Below, piece after piece: positions 1 to 7,394 of a DNA stretch of 64,000 bases. The notes beneath the pieces are model-generated. The model was not told where the DNA came from and did not search any database. It saw only the letters and a program-made list of their open reading frames with translations. A program made the translations under genes and the position numbers. The stretch is from Dolomitihabitans soli (GTDB lineage Bacteria; Actinomycetota; Actinomycetes; Streptosporangiales; Streptosporangiaceae): NCBI RefSeq assembly GCF_022213955.1, contig NZ_JAKNTW010000009.1:339580-403579 (forward strand). The letters are read 5' to 3'. Within the stretch, counting starts at the first letter, position 1. Each line of letters starts with the position of its first letter.

Positions 1-100
1 GGGCGGACAACGTCGGCGAGCACGAGGGACACGCTCATTGAGGCCGGTGCGACGGCGGTGGGTGAGACGCTGCAGTCCCTTGGCGATCTTCTGAAATCTG

Positions 101-130
101 CCGCACCGGCTCTCCGCAGGGCCGGTGCGG
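101..130. terminator. Stem-loop at left edge
   Basis: A perfect 10-bp inverted repeat (CCGCACCGGC and its complement) flanks a 10-base loop and is followed by a pyrimidine-rich stretch (CTGTCTTCTTCT). This fits a terminator for a gene entering from the left. Two reading frames run in from the edge, one stopping at 41 and one at 153; the first would place this hairpin 60 bases past its stop. Neither fragment is long enough to identify. The rest of 131-292 shows nothing beyond the upstream region of the next gene. Confidence 0.55.
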
Positions 131-292
131 CTGTCTTCTTCTCGCTTATGTGACGCTCGAATGTGACGGGTGGCAAGCCGTCGTCGGCGCTCGCTTGTCT
201 TTGGCGCGGCGAACGGTGCAATGCACCGGTCGCCCGGACCTGAAGGCAGCGATGGTTGATCACGGCTTGACGGGGTCGCACACTGGGGAACC

Positions 293-877
293 ATGGCTTT
301 GACCAACCGTCTCGCTAGCCGCGAGGACATCCCAACGCTCCTGCCCTTGATCGCGGCCGCCATAGGCGAGTTGCAGAAGGGGTTCCTCGACGACGCGCAG
401 ATCGAAGCGAGTCGGTCGATCATGGGCATCGATACGCAGCTCATCGACGATGGCACCTATTTCGTGGTCGAGCTGGACGGGCAGGTGGCCGGCTGCGGCG
501 GCTGGAGTCGCCGGGCGACGCTCTACGGCGGCGATCACTCCCAGGGCCGGGACCCGGCGCTGCTGGATCCCGCCCGGGACCCGGCCAAGGTCCGGGCGAT
601 GTACACCCATCCCGGCTTCACCCGTCAGGGAGTCGGCCGGCTGATCCTTTCCTTGTGTGAGGCCGCCGCCGCTGCCGAGGGGTTCGCCTCGCTTGAGCTC
701 ATGTCGACTTTGTCGGGTCTGGCGCTGTACGAGGCCGCCGGGTACGTGCCGATCGAGCACATCGAGGACCCTGCCGGCGGCACACCCGTTCCGCTGGTCC
801 GGATGCGCAAGTTCGTCAAGGCGTCGCCGGACGACGTCCGGACCGGCGACCGTACGATCGAGAACCATCGCGCCTAG
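293..877 (+). CDS. GNAT family N-acetyltransferase
   Basis: The 194-residue product has the layout of a single-domain GNAT acetyltransferase, which moves an acetyl group from acetyl-CoA to an amine. The acetyl-CoA pyrophosphate loop is visible as R-Q-G-V-G-R (about residues 111-116), followed by the helix ILSLCEAAAAAEGF and a C-terminal strand containing LYEAAGYVP, typical of motif B. The ATG at 293 is preceded by a purine-rich GGGGAA. The substrate cannot be inferred. The gene stands alone, converging on the prfH-rtcB pair, and is probably cytoplasmic. Confidence 0.88.
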   Translation: MALTNRLASREDIPTLLPLIAAAIGELQKGFLDDAQIEASRSIMGIDTQLIDDGTYFVVELDGQVAGCGGWSRRATLYGGDHSQGRDPALLDPARDPAKVRAMYTHPGFTRQGVGRLILSLCEAAAAAEGFASLELMSTLSGLALYEAAGYVPIEHIEDPAGGTPVPLVRMRKFVKASPDDVRTGDRTIENHRA

Positions 878-974
878 CTCGACTGCCACAGGTTGAGGAC
901 GAAGGCGACGCAGGCTCGCGCCCACTCTCGGCGCGGGTGCGATCCGGTTACCGCGGCGGGCGCGGCCGTACGGA

Positions 975-1637
975 CTACCGCCGTCGCCGGCGCGCCCGCT
1001 CCTGCGGGGCCAGGTCCTGTTCCGAGGTCTCCGGACGTTCGACGCGGGTGGGGTTGCCGCGTACGAGTTCATCGTGGATGTGCCAGCGGGCGGTGGTGAC
1101 GGTGCGCGCCGCCGCTTCGTCGCCCTGTTCGATGCGCTGGCGTAGCAGTCGTATGGCGATGCGGCGGTTGAGGTCGAACTGCCGCTCGGTGTCGACCACG
1201 ACCACGATTCCCGAGGGGCGGTGGGTTGCCCGTGCCGCCGTGCTGGCCTTGTCTCGGTGTTGACCGCCGGGGCCGCCGGTGCGGCAGGCGACGATGTCGA
1301 CGTCCGCTTCCGAGAACGTCGTGCGCGGGGTGTCGACCTGGCACGGTTGGGCGATGACGTACCAGTTCTTGCGGCCGGTGGTGGGCCGGTAGGGGCTGGG
1401 GGCCTGCCAGCACAGAGTTCCGGTCCACGAGGCGGCGAACGCCTCGGCGCCGGCCCCCGCAATCTGGACCACGACCGATCGGTAGGTGTCGGGTCGTGCA
1501 CCGGGAACGCTCTGGGCCCGATGGGTCTCCAGATTCTGCCGGGCGGCGTCGGCTTCCAGGCGGCGCAGCAGCCGGGCCAGCGCCCAGGCACACTCCTGCG
1601 GTCCACGCCCGGCCGACAGGAGCAGGTGGACGCTCAC
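975..1637 (-). CDS. prfH: Peptide chain release factor-like protein PrfH
   Basis: A 220-residue class I release-factor homologue. The GGQ motif that triggers peptidyl-tRNA hydrolysis is at about residues 124-126 in T-G-G-P-G-G-Q, followed by a basic C-terminal tail. The codon-recognition superdomain of RF1/RF2 is missing, as is normal for PrfH. The chosen start is GTG at 1637, because it overlaps the upstream rtcB stop in a GTGA (4-bp overlap), giving translational coupling and a family-typical length; reading further upstream only adds out-of-frame rtcB sequence. PrfH is known to pair with RtcB-type ligases, where it is proposed to release peptides from ribosomes with damaged decoding centres so that the rRNA can be religated. 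Confidence 0.9.
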   Translation of the reverse strand: MSVHLLLSAGRGPQECAWALARLLRRLEADAARQNLETHRAQSVPGARPDTYRSVVVQIAGAGAEAFAASWTGTLCWQAPSPYRPTTGRKNWYVIAQPCQVDTPRTTFSEADVDIVACRTGGPGGQHRDKASTAARATHRPSGIVVVVDTERQFDLNRRIAIRLLRQRIEQGDEAAARTVTTARWHIHDELVRGNPTRVERPETSEQDLAPQERARRRRR

Positions 1638-2821
1638 CGCCGGCCCTGCCTGCGGCGGTTGTCCCGGCGATCCTGCTGGGGCGTGGACCCGAGGGTGGGC
1701 GTCTTGTAGGTGACCAGGGGGACCGTGGTGGCCACGGGCGTGGCCAGGTCGTGGTCGACGAGGTCGGCGATCACTTGCTCGATGCGCTTGTACGCCGTCG
1801 GCGCCTCCTCGAAGAGCAGTTGGCGGTCGCCGCACACCACCAGCGACCCCACCGGTGTACGGCGCAGTTCCTCGACCGTGTGCTTGGCCCGGCCCCGGCG
1901 CAGGGCGTCGGCGCGTGACATCTTGCGGCCCGCGCCGTGCGCCACGGAATGGCCGGCATCCGGCCCGGCGTGGGCGGCCACGAGGTAGGAAGGGGTGCCT
2001 CGCGTACCGGCGATGAGCACGTCGCGGCCGTCACCCGGTGCCGCCCCCTTGCGATGCAGGTAGTGCCCGTCGCGGATCTCGACCAGGTTGTGGCACAGGT
2101 CGACGATCGGCTCGGTGGGCTCGGCCCCCAGGGCATGGGCGACCCGGGCGGCCATCAGCCGCCGGTTGAGCGATCCCCAACGTACGGCGTCGTCATGCAT
2201 CGCCAGGTAGGAGCCGGGGTCAGGGGTGGGGCCCGCGCCGTGGACCGCGGTGTGCCCCCGCAGGATCCGCTCGCCCAGCCCCCGGGAACCACTGTGGACG
2301 ACGAGAACGAGATCGTCGGCGGCGATCCCGAGACGGCTCGCGTGGTCCGGCTCGAAGACGGTCTCGATCCGCGCCAGCTCGACGAAGTGGTTACCCCGGC
2401 CGACCGTCCCGAGACCCTCGGTGTGACCGGCGGGGATATCGCCCTCCACAACGGCCCAGGCCGGGTCGTCGGCATCCTGCTCGGGGTCCAGCGCGCGGTC
2501 GAGGTCGGGGAACCGGGCAGCGAGCTTCTCTGGTACGGCGCGCCTGAGTGCGATGGGGAACACGGCGATGCCGCACCCGATGTCGGAGCCCACCAGGAAC
2601 GGGTACAACACGCTCGACGCCATGGCCGCGCCGACAGGGGCGCCCTTGCCGGGGTGCAGGTCCGGCATGCCGGCGACGTGGATCATGCCGTCGAGGGCGG
2701 CCACCTGGTGGCACTGCGCGAGGGCATCGGACTCGATCCAGCTCGTGGGGGAGGCGAACACGGTGACGGTGGCCGAACCCCTGGCCGGGGTGGACTCTGG
2801 CAGGGAGTATTGCTGAGACAA
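1634..2821 (-). CDS. rtcB: RNA-splicing/repair ligase RtcB (RtcB2 type)
   Basis: About 395 residues. RtcB joins RNA 2',3'-cyclic phosphate (or 3'-phosphate) ends to 5'-OH ends using GTP and Mn2+. Active-site signatures appear in order: PDLHPGKG, GSDIGCG (metal-binding Asp and Cys), GRGNHFVEL, VVHSGSRG, CHNLVE, HRKGA and, near the C-terminus, AHGAGRK, which holds the guanylylated His. The TTG at 2821 is preferred: it has GAAGAGAG about 5 bases upstream and gives the usual length. An in-frame GTG at 2878 with a weaker GAGG would add 19 low-complexity residues. Pairing with prfH marks the RtcB2 repair branch rather than the archease-linked tRNA-splicing branch. Confidence 0.93.
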   Translation of the reverse strand: MSQQYSLPESTPARGSATVTVFASPTSWIESDALAQCHQVAALDGMIHVAGMPDLHPGKGAPVGAAMASSVLYPFLVGSDIGCGIAVFPIALRRAVPEKLAARFPDLDRALDPEQDADDPAWAVVEGDIPAGHTEGLGTVGRGNHFVELARIETVFEPDHASRLGIAADDLVLVVHSGSRGLGERILRGHTAVHGAGPTPDPGSYLAMHDDAVRWGSLNRRLMAARVAHALGAEPTEPIVDLCHNLVEIRDGHYLHRKGAAPGDGRDVLIAGTRGTPSYLVAAHAGPDAGHSVAHGAGRKMSRADALRRGRAKHTVEELRRTPVGSLVVCGDRQLLFEEAPTAYKRIEQVIADLVDHDLATPVATTVPLVTYKTPTLGSTPQQDRRDNRRRQGRR

Positions 2822-2939
2822 CGACGCTCTCTTCGCTGAACGGGCATGGGCGGACGGCGTGACGGCGCGAGTCGGCACCGTGGCCTCGGAGTAACGGGAA
2901 TGCTGTCCGTCAGAACGTCATGGACACCACGTTCCCTTA

Positions 2940-2988
2940 ACCCACCGCGCCCGGCAAACGGTTTTCGGCCGTACGGGCCGCCGTGGGT
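2940..2988 (-). terminator. Long imperfect hairpin between MBL gene and rtcB
   Basis: Outer arms ACCCAC/GTGGGT and inner arms GCCCG/CGGGC fold into one long stem with small internal loops, capped by a further short stem. It lies 120 bp downstream of the metallo-hydrolase stop and 120 bp upstream of the rtcB start, both on the minus strand. It can therefore be a terminator for the first or a leader structure for the second. There is no long U run after it. Confidence 0.45.
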
Positions 2989-3111
2989 AGCACGGTTTCC
3001 AACCCGTACGGATATGTCCGGCTGACTCGCTCCGAGTGACGGATGCCCGCCCCTGAAAAGCCGCTGGGATGTTCCCGTGTGGATCGGGGGCGGGTGATCG
3101 ATTGGCCGGAG

Positions 3112-3912
3112 TCAGGCGGCGAAGCGGGCCAGTTCCCACGGGTCGTGGGCGCTGAAGACGCTGACCTGGTCGCCGTGGTCGCGCACCAGTTCCCGCAGCC
3201 GGGCGTGGGTGCCCAGGCGCAGGTCGTGGTGCACCTCCGAGGTGGTCTGGACGAAGTCGAGCAGCGGGTGCGGGTGCGGGTTGGGCTGGATTTCGCGGTG
3301 GTAGTAGTAGGCGTCGCCCGCGTGCAGCAGCCAGCGGTCGCCGTCCCGGACCGCCACCCCGGTGTGGCCGTGGGTGTGGCCGCCGAGCGGGACCAGCAGG
3401 ATGTCCGAGAGCCCCTGCGCGGGCAGGGCGTCGAACCCGAACCACTGCTCGGCGGGCCGGGTGACGGTGTAGGTGACCCAGTGCGGGCCGTGCGCCCAGT
3501 GCGCCGGGCGGTAGCGGAAGCTGGGCGCCTCGGCCAGCGCGGCGTCGAGTTCGGCGGCCATGACGTGGACTCGGGCGTGGGGGAAGTCGGGCAGGCCGCC
3601 GCAGTGGTCCACGTCCAGGTGAGTGACGATGATGTGCCGCACGTCGGCGGGGGAGTAGCCCAGGCGTTCGATCTGCCGGACGGCGGTCTCCTGCTCGTCG
3701 AGTACGGGCTGGGCCATCTCGACCCAGTCGGCGCCCAGGGTGCCTGCGGGGTCGCGCACGTCGTCCAGGCCGAGACCGGTCTCGGCCAGCACCAGGCCGT
3801 CGGTGTCGGTCTCGATCAGCAGGCAGTGGTTGACCGCGTGTGCGGGCGCCGGTCCGTCGTAGGTGGCCTCGATCTCTCGCACCGATCCGCAGTTGAGGTG
3901 GTGGGTTCGCAT
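3112..3912 (-). CDS. MBL-fold metallo-hydrolase (lactonase-like)
   Basis: A 266-residue metallo-beta-lactamase-fold protein. The zinc motif is T-H-L-D-V-D-H-C-G-G (about residues 97-106), the HxDxDH form frequent in AHL-lactonase/YtnP-like enzymes. Further metal ligands are likely in the VPLGGHTHGHTGV region and the HAGDAYYYH segment. Quorum-signal lactone hydrolysis is possible but not shown; other ester or lactone substrates fit equally well. The start ATG at 3912 has a strong AAAGGAG 9 bases upstream. It is divergent from a TetR repressor across a 71-bp gap holding a perfect palindrome, so TetR control is very likely. Confidence 0.88.
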   Translation of the reverse strand: MRTHHLNCGSVREIEATYDGPAPAHAVNHCLLIETDTDGLVLAETGLGLDDVRDPAGTLGADWVEMAQPVLDEQETAVRQIERLGYSPADVRHIIVTHLDVDHCGGLPDFPHARVHVMAAELDAALAEAPSFRYRPAHWAHGPHWVTYTVTRPAEQWFGFDALPAQGLSDILLVPLGGHTHGHTGVAVRDGDRWLLHAGDAYYYHREIQPNPHPHPLLDFVQTTSEVHHDLRLGTHARLRELVRDHGDQVSVFSAHDPWELARFAA

Positions 3913-3932
3913 GACGGCAAACTCCTTTATAT

Positions 3933-3968
3933 TACGAACGTTCGTATGTTTTTGGCGAACGATCGGTA
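3933..3968. promoter_or_regulatory. TetR operator in divergent promoter
   Basis: TACGAACGTTCGTA at 3933-3946 is a perfect 14-bp palindrome. A near-copy, GCGAACGATCGGTA, follows at 3955-3968, 22 bp further on. Both sit in the short gap between the metallo-hydrolase and the tetR gene, the classic position for an operator controlling both genes. Confidence 0.7.
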
Positions 3969-3983
3969 GGTTATGCTCGGACC

Positions 3984-4577
3984 ATGAGCCCGCGCAAGTC
4001 CGTCATCGAAACGGCCGCCACCCGCACCCGCATCATCGAGTGCGCCCTGGCCTCGGCGTCGGCCGACGGCCTGGAAGGTGTCACGATCGGCCGCCTGGCC
4101 GGCGAGCTGGGCATGAGCAAGGCCGGAGTGATCGGCCACTTCGGTACCAAGGAGGCCCTGCAACTGGCCGTCCTCGACGCCGCCGTCGACAGGTTCATCC
4201 GGCGGGTGCCCGCGCGGGTGGTGGGCGCGCGGCCGGGCGCCGAACGGCTGGCGGGCGCGTTCGGCGAGTGGTTCGACTACATGGCCGACGACCACAGAGG
4301 CTGCTTCCTCACCTCGGTCGCCACCGAGTTCGACGACCGCCCCGGCCCGGTCAGGGACGCCGTCATCGCCGCCCTGTCCCAATGGTCGGCCTACATCCTG
4401 GACGAGCTCGGCGCCGCCGTCGACTCCGGTGAGTTCCCCCGCGACACCGACCTCGACCAGCTCGCCTTCGAGCTCAACGGCGTCGCCCTGGCCACCGCGC
4501 AGGCCGTACAACTGCACCACGACCCGCTGGCCGCCACCCGCGCCCGCCGCGCGCTGGCCCGCCTCCTGCCCTCATGA
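3984..4577 (+). CDS. TetR/AcrR family transcriptional regulator
   Basis: A 197-residue repressor. An N-terminal three-helix DNA-binding domain (about residues 10-58) holds the recognition segment RLAGELGMSKAGVIGHFG, in the usual TetR pattern with a helix-turn-helix and a final G-F/H-F-like aromatic. The C-terminal ligand domain contains the stretch DDHRGCFLTSVATEFD, seen in a common actinobacterial TetR subgroup. The ATG at 3984 follows the operator palindrome closely. It most likely represses itself and the divergent metallo-hydrolase; the inducer is unknown. Confidence 0.9.
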   Translation: MSPRKSVIETAATRTRIIECALASASADGLEGVTIGRLAGELGMSKAGVIGHFGTKEALQLAVLDAAVDRFIRRVPARVVGARPGAERLAGAFGEWFDYMADDHRGCFLTSVATEFDDRPGPVRDAVIAALSQWSAYILDELGAAVDSGEFPRDTDLDQLAFELNGVALATAQAVQLHHDPLAATRARRALARLLPS

Positions 4578-4678
4578 TCCGCCACTCGGGTCGGAACGGC
4601 CACCTGCGAACCGGCCGCTAGCCTGGTCGGCAGGGCGATTGCTTGACGGGTGCCGGGCCCCGGCGAGTGAGGGAGACG

Positions 4679-5209
4679 ATGTCGGCGACGCGACTGCTGG
4701 TCCTCGGTGTGGTGCGGCTGCACGGTCAGGCGCACGGCTACCTGGTGGGCTCCGAACTGGAGTCGTGGGAGGCCGGGCAATGGGCAGGGCTCAGGTCGGG
4801 CTCGATCTATCACGCGCTGCGTCAGCTGGCCAAGGAAGGTCTGCTGGACACCAGCGAGGTGCACGAATGGCCGGGCCGCGTCGATTACGCCATCAATGAG
4901 AAGGGCGAGGCGGAGTTCCTCGGGCTGCTCAGAAGCGCCCTGAGCGTGCCCGATCGGCGTCCGGAGCCGCTCAACGCAGCCCTCGTGCTGCTCCCCGCGC
5001 TGCCCGAGGGGGAGGTGATCGCGCTGCTCAAGGAGCGGGTGCGCGCCCTGGAGGACGAGCGGGCGCGGATCGTGGCCACGGCCCAGGAGGGAAAGCGTCC
5101 AAGGAACGTGGCAGAGCTGTTCGCCCTGCGCGCGGCGCAGGCGGCGGGTGAGGCGGCGTGGACCCGTGACCTGATCGGGCGGCTGGAACGCGGTGAGGAA
5201 CCGGCCTGA
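4679..5209 (+). CDS. PadR family transcriptional regulator
   Basis: A 176-residue PadR protein. The N-terminal winged helix shows the family signature LVLGVVRLHGQAHGYLVGSE, then SGSIYHALRQLAKEGLLD and the wing with R-V-D-Y-A-I-N-E-K-G. A C-terminal helical dimerisation region with ERVRALEDERARIVATAQE follows, as in the longer PadR subclass. The ATG at 4679 is chosen because the conserved domain starts there and AGGGAG lies just upstream. The next gene, a secreted hydrolase, has two tandem palindromic sites in its promoter that this regulator could bind. Confidence 0.9.
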   Translation: MSATRLLVLGVVRLHGQAHGYLVGSELESWEAGQWAGLRSGSIYHALRQLAKEGLLDTSEVHEWPGRVDYAINEKGEAEFLGLLRSALSVPDRRPEPLNAALVLLPALPEGEVIALLKERVRALEDERARIVATAQEGKRPRNVAELFALRAAQAAGEAAWTRDLIGRLERGEEPA

Positions 5210-5260
5210 TCGGCCGGAAAGCAGTTTGACGGCGGAGAGGTGGATGAGTCATAGTTCGAT

Positions 5261-5288
5261 ACCCAAATTTGGTTACCCAAATTTGGTT
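5261..5288. promoter_or_regulatory. Tandem 14-bp palindromic sites upstream of hydrolase
   Basis: ACCCAAATTTGGTT occurs twice back to back (5261-5274 and 5275-5288). Each copy contains the perfect palindrome CCAAATTTGG. The pair ends 16 bp before the hydrolase ATG and 6 bp before its AAGGAG, and is markedly AT-rich for this DNA. It looks like a doubled operator; the adjacent PadR product is the obvious candidate binder. Confidence 0.6.
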
Positions 5289-5304
5289 ACATCGAAGGAG
5301 CTCC

Positions 5305-6366
5305 ATGCGCATCACGACAGCGGTACTTCTGGCGCTCGTCTCGATCCCCGCGACGGCGATCCCCGCGACGGCGATCCCCGCGACGGCGATCCCCGCGACG
5401 GCGATCCCCGCGACGGCGAACGCCGCCCCCGTCTGCCGGACAGTCAGCGCCAAGGTGGCGATGACCTCCAGCGGGCCCGCCGACCAGCGCGTCGTCGGCA
5501 CTCTGTGCCTGCCGCGCGGCCGTACCGCCACCGTTCAGCTGCTCATTCCCGGCGGCTTCTACGGCCAGGCCTACTGGCGGATGCGCGGCGACCGGCAGCG
5601 CCCCTCCTACGTGGAGACGATGACCGCCGCCGGGTACGCCACGCTGGCCATCGACCGTCTCGGTACCGGGGCGAGCTCCTACCCGCCGAGCGCCCGCTTC
5701 GGGCAGGACACCCATCAGATCGTCATCCGCCGGCTCATCCGGCAACTGCGCGAGGGCCGCTTGGGCGGCGGCCGGTTCGCCAAGGTCGTTCTGGTCGGCC
5801 ACTCGCTGGGCTCGACCCTTGCCCGCACGGTGGCCGCCGCACATCCAGCCGAGGTGGACGGGGTCATCCTGACCGGCGAGTCGAGCGTGCCGAACGAGGC
5901 CGCCTTCGAGCAGTTGGGCGCGGGGATCTACCGCGCCGCCGACGACCCCCGCTTCGCCGGGCGCGGGCTCGACGACGGTTACCTCACCACCCGGCCCGGC
6001 CTGCGGGCCACCTGGTTCTACCACCGGCCCAACGCCGACTCCAAGGTCATCGCCGCCGACGAGGCCACCAAGACGACAGACGTCTTCCCGCCCGGCGACT
6101 CCTACACCCCGCCCTCGATCAACAAGAGCATCCAGGCCCCCGTACTGATCGTCAACGGCGAGCACGACAAGCTGCTGGCCGGAGCCCGATCCTCCTCCGC
6201 CGCGCTGCACGCCCAGGAGGCCCCCTTCTACAGTGTCCGCGCCAAGCTGGAGACCGTCCTGGTCCCCGGCGTCGGGCACGTGCTCAATGGCCACCGCACC
6301 GCGCCCCACTGGTTCGTGCAGGCACGCGAGTGGGCCGACCGTCGCGTGGGCGGAGCGGCCCGATGA
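5305..6366 (+). CDS. Secreted alpha/beta hydrolase
   Basis: A 353-residue alpha/beta-hydrolase with an N-terminal export signal. The nucleophile elbow is G-H-S-L-G (Ser about 167), the acid is probably in NGEHDKLL, and the base His is in VPGVGHVLNGH. The signal peptide is unusual: after MRITTAVLLALVS the pentapeptide IPATA is repeated five times before the predicted Ala-x-Ala cleavage area. The start ATG at 5305 has AAGGAG 4 bases upstream. The downstream nitroreductase overlaps by 4 bp (ATGA), so the two form an operon. Two tandem palindromes upstream suggest PadR control. Substrate unknown; esterase or lipase-like activity fits. Confidence 0.88.
   Translation: MRITTAVLLALVSIPATAIPATAIPATAIPATAIPATANAAPVCRTVSAKVAMTSSGPADQRVVGTLCLPRGRTATVQLLIPGGFYGQAYWRMRGDRQRPSYVETMTAAGYATLAIDRLGTGASSYPPSARFGQDTHQIVIRRLIRQLREGRLGGGRFAKVVLVGHSLGSTLARTVAAAHPAEVDGVILTGESSVPNEAAFEQLGAGIYRAADDPRFAGRGLDDGYLTTRPGLRATWFYHRPNADSKVIAADEATKTTDVFPPGDSYTPPSINKSIQAPVLIVNGEHDKLLAGARSSSAALHAQEAPFYSVRAKLETVLVPGVGHVLNGHRTAPHWFVQAREWADRRVGGAAR
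5344..5418 (+). repeat. Five perfect 15-bp tandem repeats
   Basis: The unit ATCCCCGCGACGGCG is repeated exactly five times, in frame, and encodes IPATA x5 within the signal peptide of the hydrolase. Perfect identity of all copies indicates recent expansion; unit number can change without breaking the frame. Confidence 0.95.
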
Positions 6367-6809
6367 GCCAAGAGCCGATCGACAGCCCGACCGGGTGGGT
6401 GGCCAGGCACGTCAAGAGCTACGCCGAGTCCGGCGGCACTCGCGGCCACCACTTCCACGGCGCGCCCACCCTGCTGATCACCACGATCGGCCGCCGCTCA
6501 GGGCTCCCTCGCCGCACCGCCCTCATCTACGGCCGCGACGGCGACCGCTACCTCGTGGTCGCCTCCAACGGCGGCGCCGCCGACCATCCGCTCTGGTTCC
6601 ACAACCTGCTCGCTCAGCCACAGGTCAAGGTGCAGGTCGGGGCCGAGGTGTTCGACGCGGTGGCCCGCCTGGCGGCCGAGGACGAACGGCTCCGCCTCTG
6701 GGAGACGATGACCGGGATATGGCCGCGCTACACCGGCTATCAGCGGGAGACATCACGGCAGATCCCGATCGTGATCATCGAGCGGGCGGCCGTGCCGGAC
6801 TTCGGCTGA
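6363..6809 (+). CDS. Nitroreductase/deazaflavin-dependent oxidoreductase family protein
   Basis: A 148-residue protein of the split-beta-barrel family that includes the F420-dependent nitroreductase Ddn. Recognisable features are PTLLITTIGRRSGLPRRTAL, YLVVASNGG followed by HPLWFHNLLAQPQVKVQVG, and a C-terminal RQIPIVIIE strand. The ATG overlaps the stop of the upstream hydrolase (ATGA), so the two are translationally coupled. It probably uses reduced F420 to reduce a quinone-like or nitro substrate; the physiological substrate cannot be read from sequence. Confidence 0.88.
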   Translation: MSQEPIDSPTGWVARHVKSYAESGGTRGHHFHGAPTLLITTIGRRSGLPRRTALIYGRDGDRYLVVASNGGAADHPLWFHNLLAQPQVKVQVGAEVFDAVARLAAEDERLRLWETMTGIWPRYTGYQRETSRQIPIVIIERAAVPDFG

Positions 6810-6884
6810 CGATGATCTGCAGGGGTCTGAGAGGCGTTGCGGCCGTGCCGGATGCCGGACGGCCGTCGACCACACGGAACGGGA

Positions 6885-7394
6885 TCAGGGCAGCTCGCCG
6901 GCGGCGTCCGGGTGTCTGGTGAGGATGGCCAGGGCGGCGCTCACGGTGCCGGCGAGCGTGTCACACACCGGTACGCCGTGGCGGTGGGCGACGTGGATCA
7001 GGTACCGGTTGCGTTCGGGGTTCGGGCAGTCGGGCGGGCATCCGAGTACGGCCCGGCCGGTGGTCACGTCCAGGCCGAACTCCACGTTGGTGGTGAAGCC
7101 GGGCAGCACGTTCAGGTCGCGGGGGATCCAGAACAGGATCGCGCCGGCGGCGGCGCGGGCGGCGGTCTCCCAGTCGACCTGGTCGTCGTAGTGGGCGGCG
7201 CGGTTTCCGCCGCGGGACTCGGGGGAGAGCACGCTCAGCGTTCCTGGCCCGGACCACTGCCCGGCCAGCTCGGCGGCGGCGGCCGGGCGCCAGGACTCCA
7301 CCGCGCCGCCAAGGCGTGGGGTGGGGCCGGCCAGGAACACCGACGCCCCGCCGGGGATCGGCTCGCGTGCCATGACCAGGGTCGTGGTGGTCAT
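6885..7394 (-). CDS. Nucleoside 2-deoxyribosyltransferase-like protein
   Basis: A 169-residue protein resembling the nucleoside 2-deoxyribosyltransferase fold. The start VFLAGPTPR resembles the family opening I-Y-L-A-G-P, and W-x-P, the segment QVDWETAARAAAGAILFWIPRD and the acidic region TNVEFGLD are in the expected order. In that family the enzyme exchanges or hydrolyses N-glycosidic bonds of deoxynucleosides. The ATG at 7394 overlaps the stop of the upstream HIT gene by 4 bp, so the two are co-translated; a joint role in nucleotide salvage or sanitation is an inference. Confidence 0.75.
   Translation of the reverse strand: MTTTTLVMAREPIPGGASVFLAGPTPRLGGAVESWRPAAAAELAGQWSGPGTLSVLSPESRGGNRAAHYDDQVDWETAARAAAGAILFWIPRDLNVLPGFTTNVEFGLDVTTGRAVLGCPPDCPNPERNRYLIHVAHRHGVPVCDTLAGTVSAALAILTRHPDAAGELP

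Noticed and set aside
2940-3020. tRNA-like folding and a T-arm-like GGTTTCCAACCC stretch
   Set aside because: No acceptor stem, anticodon arm or conserved D-loop could be assembled; it is better read as a hairpin.
5193-6362. Long frame running through the alpha/beta hydrolase in another phase
   Set aside because: Composition is Arg/Pro-rich shadow sequence; only its last part, from ATG 6363, is a real gene.
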